Source of the DNA: Methylorubrum populi
Lineage (GTDB): Bacteria > Pseudomonadota > Alphaproteobacteria > Rhizobiales > Beijerinckiaceae
Direction: 5' to 3'
DNA length: 64,000 nucleotides
Assembly: GCA_036946625.1 (NCBI GenBank)
Contig: JAQIIU010000003.1
Span: 2,059,001 to 2,123,000, forward strand
Shown: piece after piece, positions 22,746-32,089 of the stretch
Numbering within the stretch: position 1 is the first letter of the stretch
Layout: every line of letters starts with the position of its first letter
The notes under the pieces: generated by a model
Told to the model about the DNA's origin: nothing
The model's input: the letters and a program-made list of their open reading frames with translations, nothing else
The model's database searches: none
Position numbers and translations under genes: made by a program

Positions 22746-23887
22746 GCCGCCGGACGGGCCGTGATGTCGTCGTCACCGGCATCGGTCTGGTCTCCTGCGC
22801 CGGCGAGGGGATCGAGGCGCACCTGGCCGCCTTCGCCTCGAACGATCCGCCGCGCACGGATGCGGAGACCTTCGCACCCTACCCGGTGCATCCGGTCGCG
22901 CCGGTGACGCTCGATACGCAAATCCCGAAAAAATCCGACCAGCGGCAGATGGAGCCCTGGCAGCGGCTCGGCGTCTACGCCGCCGGGCTCGCGCTCGATT
23001 CGGCCGGGGTGAAGCAGGACGCGGCCTTCAAGTCGGCGCTGCCGCTCATCGTGGCGGCGGGCGGCGGCGAGCGCGACTATGCGGTCGACGGGGCGATCCT
23101 CACCGGCCTGCGCGGGGCCGCCGAACCCGGCGCCTTCCTCAACGAGCGGTTGCTGAACGACCTGCGGCCGACCCTGTTCCTGGCCCAGCTCTCGAACCTG
23201 CTCGCGGGCAACATCGGCATCGTCCACGGCGTGACCGGCGCCTCGCGCACCTTCATGGGCGAGGAATCGAGCGGCGTCGACGCGCTGCGCATCGCCCATG
23301 CCCGCATCGCCTCGGGTCAGGTCGAGACCATGATGGTCGGCGGCTCCTACAATGCCGAGCGGCCCGACGTGATCGTCGTGCACGAGATGGGCGGCTTCCT
23401 GCTCACGCCCGCCTATCGGCCGGTCTTCGAGCGCGGGGCGGACGGCCGGGGCGGATTCGTCCTGGGCAGCGCCGCGGCCTTCCTCGTGCTGGAATCGGCC
23501 GAGCACGCGACGGCGCGCGGCGCCAAGGCCTTCGCCCGGCTGATGCCGGTGGCCAACGACCGGGTGGCGCGCGCGCCCGGCAGCGTCTCCGCGAGCCTGG
23601 CCCGTCTGATCGGCGAGGCCGGCGTCGAGCGGCCGGACGTGGTGCTCTCCGGCGCCACCGGCCTGTCGGACCTCGCCGGGGAGGAGATCGCCGGCATCCA
23701 CGCGGCCCTGCCGGGCGCGGGCATCCGGGCCACGGGCGACATGATCGGCCACCCGCTGGAGGTCGCGGCCCCTTTCGGCGCGGCGCTCGCGGCGGCGCTC
23801 TGCGCGGTCGGCTCGGCCGGGGAAGTGGCGGTCACCTCCGTCGGCCACCGCCGCGGCGAGGGCGTGATCCGCGTCGTCAAGGTCTAG
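22742..23887 (+). CDS. fabF2XL: ketoacyl synthase-like protein lacking the active-site cysteine (FabF2XL type)
   Basis: A 381-residue thiolase-fold protein starting at GTG 22,742 (GTGA overlap with fabZXL). The nucleophile segment reads GASRTFMGEESSGVDAL, so the Cys of the usual TACSSG is replaced by Glu175. One of the two decarboxylation histidines survives in GDMIGHPLEVAAPFGAAL. It is therefore not an autonomous condensing enzyme; it resembles the chain-length-factor (KS-beta) partner of type II polyketide synthases. It most likely pairs with the next gene product. Its TAG stop is the first part of repeat R2. Confidence 0.9.
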   Translation: MSRRTGRDVVVTGIGLVSCAGEGIEAHLAAFASNDPPRTDAETFAPYPVHPVAPVTLDTQIPKKSDQRQMEPWQRLGVYAAGLALDSAGVKQDAAFKSALPLIVAAGGGERDYAVDGAILTGLRGAAEPGAFLNERLLNDLRPTLFLAQLSNLLAGNIGIVHGVTGASRTFMGEESSGVDALRIAHARIASGQVETMMVGGSYNAERPDVIVVHEMGGFLLTPAYRPVFERGADGRGGFVLGSAAAFLVLESAEHATARGAKAFARLMPVANDRVARAPGSVSASLARLIGEAGVERPDVVLSGATGLSDLAGEEIAGIHAALPGAGIRATGDMIGHPLEVAAPFGAALAAALCAVGSAGEVAVTSVGHRRGEGVIRVVKV

Positions 23888-23929
23888 AGCATCGTCCCGA
23901 AAGGTGGCTGCCGGCTTTCGGGACGATGC
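23886..23929. repeat. dispersed repeat R2, copy 2
   Basis: AGAGCATCGTCCCGAAAG and CTTTCGGGACGATGC form a 15-bp perfect inverted repeat round GTGGCTGCCGG. It starts within the stop codon of fabF2XL (TAGAGC). Confidence 0.88.
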
Positions 23930-23995
23930 GGGAACGAGAGCCCCTCGTCGGCCACCGCCCTCCACCGGATGCGGGCGGGCCGAAAAGATGGTCTC

Positions 23996-24161
23996 ATACC
24001 GTTTCCGCTTGATCGCTTCGGGTTTGGCCCCCCTCCGTCATCGCGAGCGGCCGCGAAGCGATCCAGGGCGCGCCCTGTCCGGAAAGGGCGCGCCCTGGAT
24101 CGCCACGGCTTCGCCTCGCGATGACGCAGGAGAGGCCGAAATCATCAACCGGATGTCGTAT
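23996..24161. repeat. dispersed repeat R1, copy 4
   Basis: A 166-bp copy nearly identical to copy 1 and in the same orientation. It ends ten bases before the start codon of fabF1XL, inside an otherwise tight operon, so it separates the two synthase genes and replaces the native leader of the second. Confidence 0.9.
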
Positions 24162-24170
24162 AAGGCGCCG

Positions 24171-25457
24171 ATGCCAGATCCCCGCTCCTCGTCCACCCAC
24201 GACGCCCAAGGCCGCCCGCTCGTCGCGGTGACCGGCCTCGGCATCGTCACCTCGCTGGGCCGCGGCCTCACCGAGAACTGGGACGCGCTCACCGCGGGCC
24301 GCTCCGGCATCCGCTCGATCGCCCGCTTCCCGACCGAGGGCCTGCGCACCCGCATCGCCGGCACGGTCGATTTCCTCGACACCGACCCGCTGGTGGCCCC
24401 ACTGCTGTCCGAGCGCTTCGCCACCGTCGCGGCCGAGGAGGCGGTGGCGCAGTCCGGCATCGGCGCGGGTTTTCCGGGCGGCCTGTTCGTGGCGGTGCCG
24501 CCGGTCGAGATGGAGTGGCCGCAGCGGCAGGCGCTGGCGGAAGCCGCGGGCGAGCCGGGCGCGGTGACCTATGCCGGCCTCCGGCGCGCGGCCGCGAGCC
24601 GGCGGTTCGACGCGTGGCACGACCTGTTCATCTTCGGCACGGTGGCCGACCGCCTGGCCGACCGCTTCGGCACCCGCGGCTCGCCGATCTCGCTCTCGAC
24701 CGCCTGCTCGTCGGGCGCCACCGCGATCCAGCTCGGCGTCGAGGCGATCCGCCGGGGCGAGATGGAGGCCGCGCTCTGCATCGGCACCGACGGCTCGGTG
24801 AACCCGGAATCCTTGATCCGCTTCTCGCTGCTCTCGGCGCTCTCGACGCAGAACGACCCGCCCGAGGCCGCCTCGAAGCCGTTCTCGAAGAACCGCGACG
24901 GCTTCGTGATGGGCGAGGGTGCCGCCGCGCTGGTCCTCGAAAGCGCCGGATCCGCGCGGGTGCGCGGGGCGAGGATCCTCGGCTACGTGCTCGGCTGCGG
25001 CGAGAAGGGCGACGGCTTCCACCGCACCCGTTCCAGCCCGGACGGCGCGCCGGTGATCGCGGCGATGCGCGCCGCGCTCGACGATGCGGGCGTCGCGCCG
25101 GAGGCGATCGACCACGTCAACGCCCACGGCACCTCGACGCCGGAGAACGACAAGATGGAGGCGCTCGGCTGCTCGGCGGTGTTCGGCGAGCGGATGGCGC
25201 GGCTGCCGATCTCCTCCAACAAGTCGATGATCGGCCACACCCTGACGGCGGCCGGCGCCATCGAGGCGGTGGTGTCCCTGCTGACGATCCGGCACGGGCG
25301 CATTCCGCCGACCATCAACTACGCTCTGCCCGATCCGGCCCTGCGCCTCGACGTGGTGGGAACCGCCCGCGACACCCGCGTCTCGCGGGTCCTGTCGAAC
25401 TCCTTCGGCTTCGGCGGGCAGAACACCTGCCTCGTCCTGGGAGACGAGCCGGCATGA
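24171..25457 (+). CDS. fabF1XL: beta-ketoacyl-ACP synthase (FabF1XL type)
   Basis: A 428-residue condensing enzyme with complete catalytic set: Cys179 in STACSSGATAIQ, His in HVNAHGTSTPENDK, and His in NKSMIGHTLTAAGAIEA. It elongates the AcpXL-bound chain, probably together with the Cys-less partner upstream. The start is uncertain: ATG 24,171 is the first outside repeat R1, but an in-frame ATG at 24,153 lies within the repeat. It overlaps the following reductase gene by four bases. Confidence 0.93.
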   Translation: MPDPRSSSTHDAQGRPLVAVTGLGIVTSLGRGLTENWDALTAGRSGIRSIARFPTEGLRTRIAGTVDFLDTDPLVAPLLSERFATVAAEEAVAQSGIGAGFPGGLFVAVPPVEMEWPQRQALAEAAGEPGAVTYAGLRRAAASRRFDAWHDLFIFGTVADRLADRFGTRGSPISLSTACSSGATAIQLGVEAIRRGEMEAALCIGTDGSVNPESLIRFSLLSALSTQNDPPEAASKPFSKNRDGFVMGEGAAALVLESAGSARVRGARILGYVLGCGEKGDGFHRTRSSPDGAPVIAAMRAALDDAGVAPEAIDHVNAHGTSTPENDKMEALGCSAVFGERMARLPISSNKSMIGHTLTAAGAIEAVVSLLTIRHGRIPPTINYALPDPALRLDVVGTARDTRVSRVLSNSFGFGGQNTCLVLGDEPA

Positions 25458-26230
25458 GTGCGCAAGGCATGAGCGCGCGGAAGCAGTCCGTCCTCGTCGT
25501 CGGCGGCGCCTCGGGCCTCGGCGCGGCGACCGTCCGCGCCCTGGCCGGAGCCGGCTACGACGTCACCTTCACCTACCGCTCCTCGCCGGAGCGGGCACGG
25601 GCCCTCGCGGACGAACTCGCCGGGGCGCACGGGGCGGGCCGCATCGAGGCGCGTGCCCTCGACCTGTCGGACCGCGCCGCGGTCGAGGCTTTCTGCGAGG
25701 CGGTCGAGGGCGAGGGCTTCTACGGCTACGTCCACAATGCCGGGCAATCGGCGGACGCGCTCGCGGCCATGTTCGACCGGGACCGGGCCGAGGCGGCGAT
25801 GCAGGTCAACTTCTGGTCGATGACCCGGATCGCCAAGGCGCTGGTGCGGGGCATGATCCGGGCGCGCTCGGGCCGCATCGTCGCCATCGGCTCGGTGGCC
25901 GCGCTCCAGGCCAATGCCGGCAACGCGGCCTACGCGGCGACCAAGGGCGCGCTGATCGCCTATTGCCGGACGCTGGCGATCGAGTCGGCCAGGCGCGGCG
26001 TCACCGTCAACGTGATCGCCCCGGGCTTCATCGACACCGGGATGCTCGCCGCCTACGCCAGCCACCGCGCCGGGATCGAGCGCCAGATCCCGCTCGGGCG
26101 CTTCGCGGCGCCGGAGGAGGTCGCGGCGACGGCCGCCTTCCTCGTCGGCGCGGGCGGGGCCTACATCACCGGCGCGGTGCTGCCGGTCGATGGCGGGCTG
26201 ACCGCGATGATGGGCATCCACCGCACCTGA
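25454..26230 (+). CDS. FabG-like short-chain dehydrogenase/reductase
   Basis: A 258-residue SDR. The NADP-binding motif is VVGGASGLGAATVRAL, HNAGQSAD stands for the NNAG motif, and the catalytic set is Ser (IGSVAALQ) and YAATKGAL with Tyr and Lys; PGFIDTGM closes the nucleotide site. It probably reduces 3-ketoacyl-AcpXL. In Rhizobium the next gene in this operon is the zinc dehydrogenase adh2XL; here an SDR takes that place and the dehydrogenase lies at 30.7 kb. Its ATG overlaps the TGA of fabF1XL. Confidence 0.9.
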   Translation: MSAQGMSARKQSVLVVGGASGLGAATVRALAGAGYDVTFTYRSSPERARALADELAGAHGAGRIEARALDLSDRAAVEAFCEAVEGEGFYGYVHNAGQSADALAAMFDRDRAEAAMQVNFWSMTRIAKALVRGMIRARSGRIVAIGSVAALQANAGNAAYAATKGALIAYCRTLAIESARRGVTVNVIAPGFIDTGMLAAYASHRAGIERQIPLGRFAAPEEVAATAAFLVGAGGAYITGAVLPVDGGLTAMMGIHRT

Positions 26231-26280
26231 GCCCCGGCGCTCCGTCCCTCCTGCCGACCCCTCGCCCCGATCTCCCACCC

Positions 26281-26568
26281 ATGCCGCTGCGGCCGACACG
26301 TCTTCTCGCGCTCACCCTGCTCCTCGGAGCGGGTGACGCCGCGCGGGCGGCCGAGACCTTCCGGGTCGAAGGCCTGCCGCGGGACGACAGCCTCGCCATC
26401 CGCGAGGCGCCGGACGCGGGCGCCCCCGCCCTCGGGCAGATCCCCGTCGGGCGCCGGGTTCTCGGCTTCGGCTGCACCAACGATACGCCGAGCGGGCTGA
26501 CATGGTGCCGGGTCCGGTTCGAACGCAGCCTCGGCTGGGCGCGGCGGCGCTACCTGACGCCGGACTGA
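26281..26568 (+). CDS. small exported SH3-like domain protein
   Basis: A 95-residue protein with a signal peptide (LRPTRLLALTLLLGAGDAARA). The following bacterial SH3b-like domain contains SLAIREAPDAGAPALGQIPVGRRV, a typical first strand pair, and CTNDTPSGLTWCRVRF, where two Cys may bond. It ends ARRRYLTPD. It is probably periplasmic, binding cell-wall or protein ligands. It lies 50 bases after the SDR gene and could be co-transcribed. Confidence 0.8.
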   Translation: MPLRPTRLLALTLLLGAGDAARAAETFRVEGLPRDDSLAIREAPDAGAPALGQIPVGRRVLGFGCTNDTPSGLTWCRVRFERSLGWARRRYLTPD

Positions 26569-26663
26569 GCCGGTGGCTCCTCGAGGCTGCGAACCCAGGT
26601 TGACGGGATGCGCCCTCCGGATGCGGCGGTCACCGCCGCGACGCCGGACGGTCCCATCCCCAA

Positions 26664-26774
26664 CCCTCATCCTGAGGGGCCGGAGCGCAGCGGAGGCCTC
26701 GAAGGGTGCTCCAGGTTCCGCGCGATTCCTGGAGCCCCCTTCGAGGCCGCTCACGCGGCACCTCGGGATGAGGG
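26664..26774. repeat. dispersed repeat R3, copy 2
   Basis: A 111-bp element sharing CCCTCATCCTGAGG, the centre CGCGCGATTCCTGGAGCCCC and the closing GATGAGGGT with copy 1 at 19,398; the flanking inner arms are exchanged between the copies. Confidence 0.85.
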
Positions 26775-26804
26775 TCGAGATGGGAGCACCGCAGTCGAAC
26801 AGGC

Positions 26805-29800
26805 TCAAGGCGGCGTTCCCAGCGTATCGGCGAGAAAGTCGACGACGCGCTTCAGCTCGACCGGCTTCTGGAGCCGCTCCACGTCGGCGAAGTCCGGCGG
26901 GATCACGCCCTCGTCGTAGCCGGTGATGAACACGAACGGCGTCCCGCGCTCCCGCAACAGGGCGGCCAGGGCGAAGGACGGACCCGAGCCGAGGTTGATG
27001 TCCACCAAAGCCGCGGTCGGCGCGCCCTCGTCCAGCGCCTCGCGGGCCGCCGCCTCGCTCGGGCAGGGGCCGAGAACCGCGGCACCCGCCCTCCGCAGGG
27101 CTCGCGCCGTGTCGGTGGCGAGATAGTAGTCGTCCTCGACCACCAGGATGCGGTGGCCGCTCAAATCCGATTCTCCGCTCATGTCGAGCGCTCCTCCGAA
27201 CACGGTCGCGCGCTGCGGGGCATCCGTTTCCAGGAGGCTGGCCCCCTCGCGCAGCGGGAATTCCAGGCGGCATCGCGCGCCCTCCGGCCCGATCTCCAGC
27301 CGGCCCTTCCCGCCCAGCTCGTAGGGCAGGCGGCCCTCGATCAGTTCGCGGCCGAAACCGCTCCGGACGGCCGGGGCCGGCCGCCGGTCCTCCCCCGGTC
27401 CGCCGGCTTCCGTCCAATCGAAGCCGAGCCAGGACTCGCCGCGCTTGCCGAAGGTCGTCCAGCGCACCCGCACGCACCCTTCCGCAACGGAGAGGGCCCC
27501 GTATTTCAGGGCGTTGGTCGCCAGTTCGTGGACGGCCAGCGTCAGGATCTCGGCGGCTTTGGGGGAGAGCTCGATCTCCGGACCGGACAGGTCGTACTGC
27601 TCCTCGCGCAGCGCCTGGGCGCTCACCTCGTCGTGCACGATGGTCGCCACGCGAACCCCGGCCTTGGCGGAACGGGTCAGCAGGGCCTGGACGCGGGCCA
27701 GCGTCAGGAGCCGCCCCCCCACGAGGGCGGCGTACTCGGACACCGTCTCCGCGCGCTCGCCGGTCCGGGCGACGATCGACCGGGTCACCGCCATGATGTT
27801 GCGCACCCGGTGCTGCAACTCGGCCAGGAGGACCGCCTGGTGCTCGATCAGGAGCCTGGCCTCGGTGATGTCGGAGGAGAGGCCGCCGATGCGCCTGACC
27901 CGGCCGGCCTCGTCGCGCAGGGGAAACAGGGTGCTGCGGATCCAGCGGAAGGCGCCGTCGCTCGGGCGCATGATGCGGAACTCGTTGCGCAGGGCCTCGC
28001 CGGTCCCCACCCGCTTCAGGTTGCCCAGGACCTGCTCACGATCCTCCGGAACCATGTGGCTGCCCCAGCGCCGCACGTCGCGCCCCAGCACGTCCGGCTC
28101 CACGCCGTAGACCGTCCGCAGCGCCGGGTTGACGAACTCCATCTCCAGCGTCTCCGCGTCCCGGATCCACAGAACGTCGGAGGAGGCCTCGGCGAACTGC
28201 CGGAAGCGCTCGTCGCTCTCGCGCAGGCGCAGCTCGGCCCGCTTGCTGCGCAGGGCGTGCCAGATCGCCGGTGCCAGCGCCTCGGCCGCCTCCAGATCCT
28301 CCGGCCGGTAGCCGCCCTCGCGGTTGCCGAGCCCCATGATCCCGCGCGTCTTCTCGCCCTGCTTCAGCGGCACGCCGAGGAACGCCTCGAGCGGAAAGCG
28401 GCCCTTCGGCGTACCGACGCTGTCGGGATGGGAGGCGGGATCGTTGACGATGACACCCTGACCGTCGCGCAGCACCCGCCCGTAGATGCCGTGCACCGCG
28501 AGCCCCAGCGTCACCCAGTCCTGCGGCAGACCCGCGGAGGCGGCGGGATGCGCCGCGTGCAGGGCCCGGCTCCGGTCGCTGAAGAACAGGGCGTCGAGAC
28601 GCCCGGTCGCCTCGTCGATCTCGCCCATGAAGCCGATGGCGCTTCCCGTCAGCTCTTCGGCGACTTCGAGGGAGATGCGCGCGAGTTCCTCCTCCGAGGA
28701 GGCGCCGAGGGTCTCGCTGAAGACGCGGTTGATCGCCTGGAGGACGGCGTTGTTGCGCCTGACGCGCTCCTCGGCCTGGCGGCGCTCGGTGATGTCGATC
28801 GAGACGGCGACGAAGCGGTCGTCGCCGAGCGGCTGTGCCGAACTGATCAGCCAGCGGTATTCCCCGTCGGCGCGGCGGAGCCGGGCCTCGCGGATGAAGG
28901 GACGGCGCTGCGCCAGGGCCTCCTCGAAGGCGGCGACGTGGCCCTGCGCGTCCTCCGGGTGCAGGAACCTCTCCCAGCCGCGACCCGCGACGGAATCGAA
29001 CCCCACGCCGAAGAAATCGAGATAGCGGTCGTTGACGAAGATCGTGCCGTTCGCGTCCGCGTCCCAGATCAGTGCCGGGGCGGCGTCGGCCATGGTGCGC
29101 ATCCGGATGTCGGCCTCGCGCGCCGCCCCCTCCGCGCGTGCCCGCTCCATCGCCGCCCAGATGCGCTCGCCCGTCTCGCGGACCAGCGCGACCTCCGCCT
29201 CGCTCCACGCCCGCGGCTCGATGCCCATGACGCTGAGCGTCCCCACCAGCTCGCCGCCCTTGACCAGCGGCACGCCGATCCAGGCGATGAAGTGGTTGGC
29301 GCGCAGGATCGGCCGATCCGCCTCCGGTATCAGCGGGGATGCGTTCGCATCGTTCAGGGTCACCGGAAGCCCCCGCTCGTAGAGCGGCACGAACCAGCGG
29401 AAGAGCGAGAGGGGATACGTGCCGATATAGGATTTGAAAGGCCCGCGGAGGTGTTCGCACTCGACGACGAGGCGATTCTTCGCCTCGTAGATCGCGGAGT
29501 AATGCGTGCGGTCGGCGCCGAGATGTTCGCCCAGCAGGCGGCAGGCGACGGTCTGGATGGCGGTGGTGTCGGTCAGGGAGCGCAGCGCGTCGCTGAGCCT
29601 GAGCAGGAAGACCTGCTGCTCCTCGCGGGCACGCAGGGCCTGCTCGGCGAGCTTGTACTCGTGGATGTCCTCGCTCGCGCCGTACCAGCGGACGATCCGC
29701 CCTTCCGGATCGCGGCGCGGATAGGCCCGCGACCGCAGCCAGCGGTAGTCGCCCGCGCCGCACATGCGCACGCGGTACTGGAAGTCCATCGGCTCCCCGG

Positions 29801-30470
29801 TGCGGACACACGCCGTCCAGTGCGCCCGCATCGGGCCGCGATCCTCTGGATGCACCACCTCCATCCAACTGTCCCCGAGACCGCTGACGCCGGTCCAGTC
29901 ATGGAAGCGCAGGGGTGCGGAATCCACCGCACCCTCGGGCGTCGCGGTCCAGGAAATCTGTGGATTGAACTCGATCGTGTGCCGGAGATGTTCCTCGCTC
30001 TCGCGCAGCGCACGCTCGGCCTGAACCCGGTCCGTCGTCTCGAACGCGGCGAGATAGACACCGACGACCGCCCCGCCTTCGTCCCTCAACGGCGTCCAGC
30101 TCGATGTGAACCAGCCGAGGGTCCGTTCGCCGACGGGATATTCCCAAGGGGTGTCGATCGTGTGGAGGCCCTCGCCCCGCAGCATCATTTCGACGATGTC
30201 GCGACCCTCGGGCGCAGGCCAGATCTCGATGAAGGGCCGTCCCAGCGGCGACATGCCGACGGCGCGGCTCATGGCGTCGAAGGCGTCGTTGAGGAGGATG
30301 GTGAGTTCGGTTCCCCAGGCAACGGCGGCAAGGAGTGGCGAGCCGAGCATCAGCTCGACGATGGTCTTCAAGCTCTGGGGCCAGATTTCGATCGGACCCA
30401 GCGGCGTCCGCGCCCAATCATGGGAGCGAATACGCTCGGCCATGCCGCCGCCGCGGGGCCAATCGTTCAT
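26805..30470 (-). CDS. HWE-family hybrid sensor histidine kinase with PAS/GAF array and receiver
   Basis: A soluble multi-sensor kinase of about 1,220 residues. Approximate order: PAS (30-165), PAS (170-295), GAF (300-460), PAS (465-590), GAF (600-760), PAS (765-885), HWE dimerisation/phosphoacceptor helix with LLAELQHRVRNIMAVTRSI, HATPase with HELATNALKYGAL, and a receiver (about the last 115 residues) with the phosphoacceptor Asp in AALVDINLG. No membrane segment is seen, so it is cytoplasmic. HWE kinases often feed the PhyR/EcfG general stress response or light signalling. The start is uncertain: ATG 30,470 is used, and ATG 30,482 or GTG 30,500 are possible. Confidence 0.92.
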   Translation of the reverse strand: MNDWPRGGGMAERIRSHDWARTPLGPIEIWPQSLKTIVELMLGSPLLAAVAWGTELTILLNDAFDAMSRAVGMSPLGRPFIEIWPAPEGRDIVEMMLRGEGLHTIDTPWEYPVGERTLGWFTSSWTPLRDEGGAVVGVYLAAFETTDRVQAERALRESEEHLRHTIEFNPQISWTATPEGAVDSAPLRFHDWTGVSGLGDSWMEVVHPEDRGPMRAHWTACVRTGEPMDFQYRVRMCGAGDYRWLRSRAYPRRDPEGRIVRWYGASEDIHEYKLAEQALRAREEQQVFLLRLSDALRSLTDTTAIQTVACRLLGEHLGADRTHYSAIYEAKNRLVVECEHLRGPFKSYIGTYPLSLFRWFVPLYERGLPVTLNDANASPLIPEADRPILRANHFIAWIGVPLVKGGELVGTLSVMGIEPRAWSEAEVALVRETGERIWAAMERARAEGAAREADIRMRTMADAAPALIWDADANGTIFVNDRYLDFFGVGFDSVAGRGWERFLHPEDAQGHVAAFEEALAQRRPFIREARLRRADGEYRWLISSAQPLGDDRFVAVSIDITERRQAEERVRRNNAVLQAINRVFSETLGASSEEELARISLEVAEELTGSAIGFMGEIDEATGRLDALFFSDRSRALHAAHPAASAGLPQDWVTLGLAVHGIYGRVLRDGQGVIVNDPASHPDSVGTPKGRFPLEAFLGVPLKQGEKTRGIMGLGNREGGYRPEDLEAAEALAPAIWHALRSKRAELRLRESDERFRQFAEASSDVLWIRDAETLEMEFVNPALRTVYGVEPDVLGRDVRRWGSHMVPEDREQVLGNLKRVGTGEALRNEFRIMRPSDGAFRWIRSTLFPLRDEAGRVRRIGGLSSDITEARLLIEHQAVLLAELQHRVRNIMAVTRSIVARTGERAETVSEYAALVGGRLLTLARVQALLTRSAKAGVRVATIVHDEVSAQALREEQYDLSGPEIELSPKAAEILTLAVHELATNALKYGALSVAEGCVRVRWTTFGKRGESWLGFDWTEAGGPGEDRRPAPAVRSGFGRELIEGRLPYELGGKGRLEIGPEGARCRLEFPLREGASLLETDAPQRATVFGGALDMSGESDLSGHRILVVEDDYYLATDTARALRRAGAAVLGPCPSEAAAREALDEGAPTAALVDINLGSGPSFALAALLRERGTPFVFITGYDEGVIPPDFADVERLQKPVELKRVVDFLADTLGTPP

Positions 30471-30720
30471 CTCTTCTCGCATCTCCCGGCGTAAAGACAC
30501 GCTTTTCCGGAAAAGTCACTCGCCATATTTCACAAATCCCGACCGGAATCCGGAAGGATTGAAGCGGGACGAGGTTCGAAGCACAAGCCGTCCGGCGCGA
30601 TTCGCGCGGGTGCCGCCCCCGCCGCCGGCCGGGGCCTTCCACGGATCCGCCGTTTCGCGATACGCCGATCGCGGTTATGCCCGGCCGGCCCACCCTCGAC
30701 GGCAGACGAGATCACTTCCG

Positions 30721-31743
30721 ATGCAAGCCCTCCAACTCTTCGGCGACCGCGACCTGCGTCTCACCGAGGTCGAGCCGCCGCCGGCCCCGGGACCGGGCGA
30801 GGTGCGGATCCGGGTGCGCGCGGTCGGGCTCAACTTCATCGACGTGTGGGGTTTTCGCGGGATGGCCTTCGCCAAGCGCCGGCTGCCGCTCACCGTCGGC
30901 GCCGAGGCCGCCGGCGAGATCGCGGCCGTCGGCGAGGGCGTCGAGGGCCTGGCCGTGGGCGATCCCGTCGTGCCCTACGGCGCGCTGACCTGCGGGCGGT
31001 GCCGCGCCTGCCGCGAGGGCCGCGACAACCTGTGCGAGGACGTCGCGGGCGTCATGGGCTTCCACATCGACGGCTTCGCCCGGGAGTTCGTGAACATGCC
31101 GGCCCGCCTCGTGGTCAAGGTGCCGGCGCAGGTCGCCCCCGTCCAGGCGGCCTGCGCCGGCATCGCCTTCGGCACGGTGCAGCACATGCTGTTCGACAAC
31201 GCGCGGCTGGAGCCGGGCGAATCGATCCTGGTCCATGCCGGCGGCTCGGGGATCGGCACGGCGGCGATCAGGATGGCCAAGGCGATCGGCTGCACCGTCT
31301 ACGCGACGGTGGGCGACGACGCGAAGGGCGAGAAGGCCCGCGCGCTCGGCGCCGACCATGTGATCAACTACCGCGAGGAGCGCTTCGAGGGCGAGGTGCG
31401 GCGGCTGACCCAGCGCAAGGGCGTGGACGTGGTGTTCGAGCATGTCGGGCCCGAGACCTGGAACGGCTCGCTGCTGTGCCTCAAGCGCGGCGGCCGGCTC
31501 GTCACCTGCGGCTCGACCTCGGGCGTCTCGACCCAGATGAACCTGATGCAACTGTTCCAGCAGCAGTACCGCATCACCGGCTCGTTCGGCTGCCGCGTCG
31601 CCAACATGCGCGAGAGCCTCGACAAGATGGCCGCCGGGATCACCCCCGTCGTCGACACGGTGCTGCCGCTGGCCGACTTCGCGCGAGGGCTGGAACGCCT
31701 CGAATCGCGCAAGGTGTTCGGGAAGATCCTCGTCACTCTCTGA
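30721..31743 (+). CDS. adh2XL: zinc-binding medium-chain dehydrogenase (Adh2XL type)
   Basis: A 340-residue medium-chain dehydrogenase. The structural-zinc cysteines are in CGRCRACREGRDNLC, and the nucleotide site is ILVHAGGSGIGTAAI. The opening (MQALQLFGDRDLRLTEVE), the NFIDVWGFRGMAFAKRRLP segment and GVDVVFEHVGPETW match the dehydrogenase encoded in rhizobial acpXL operons as I recall them, which is why the symbol is given. It would act in the late steps of very-long-chain hydroxy acyl synthesis. Here it is on its own, 4.5 kb from the rest, with the HWE kinase inserted between. Confidence 0.82.
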   Translation: MQALQLFGDRDLRLTEVEPPPAPGPGEVRIRVRAVGLNFIDVWGFRGMAFAKRRLPLTVGAEAAGEIAAVGEGVEGLAVGDPVVPYGALTCGRCRACREGRDNLCEDVAGVMGFHIDGFAREFVNMPARLVVKVPAQVAPVQAACAGIAFGTVQHMLFDNARLEPGESILVHAGGSGIGTAAIRMAKAIGCTVYATVGDDAKGEKARALGADHVINYREERFEGEVRRLTQRKGVDVVFEHVGPETWNGSLLCLKRGGRLVTCGSTSGVSTQMNLMQLFQQQYRITGSFGCRVANMRESLDKMAAGITPVVDTVLPLADFARGLERLESRKVFGKILVTL

Positions 31744-31758
31744 TCGGTCGCACCCGGA

Positions 31759-32055
31759 TCAGCGCAGGCAGACGAGGACCAATCTGCCGATCGTCAGGGC
31801 GCAGCCGAGGCCGCGCCGGGGATCGGCGGTGTGCCGGGCGAAGCCGACCCAGCCGTCAGGGTGGAGCACCACCGAGGTGACGATGGCCGCGCTCACCGCC
31901 AGGGCCGCGAGGATCGGCTGGCCGAACCCCTTGTTCAGCGCGGCGTTGGCGCCCGCCTGCACGGTGTCGAGGATGCCCGCGGCGCTCGCCGCCAGGGCGA
32001 TCAGAAGCGGCAGGGTCCGGCTCCTGTCCGCCCGCGCTCGGGAAAACCGCGGCAA
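31759..32055 (-). pseudogene. N-terminal remnant of a DMT/YdcZ (DUF606)-type membrane protein
   Basis: The 98-codon frame has one convincing part, LLIALAASAAGILDTVQAGANAALNKGFGQPILAALAVSAAIVTSVV, with the alternating hydrophobic segments and the QAGANAAL motif of the first repeat of YdcZ-type transporters. After that it reads a non-hydrophobic tail (HTADPRRGLGCAL) and stops. Intact family members have about 140-300 residues and four or more helices. It is best read as a truncated gene. Confidence 0.55.
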
Positions 32056-32089
32056 CGCGCTAAAACCCGCCGGCCGGACCCGACGCGGC

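Noticed and set aside
24153..24170. Start of fabF1XL at ATG 24,153
   Set aside because: It lies in repeat R1 and has no ribosome site; kept only as an alternative.
26805..30500. 1,113-codon plus-strand frame across the kinase gene (27,153-30,494)
   Set aside because: Mirror frame of the HWE kinase, which has clear domains on the other strand.
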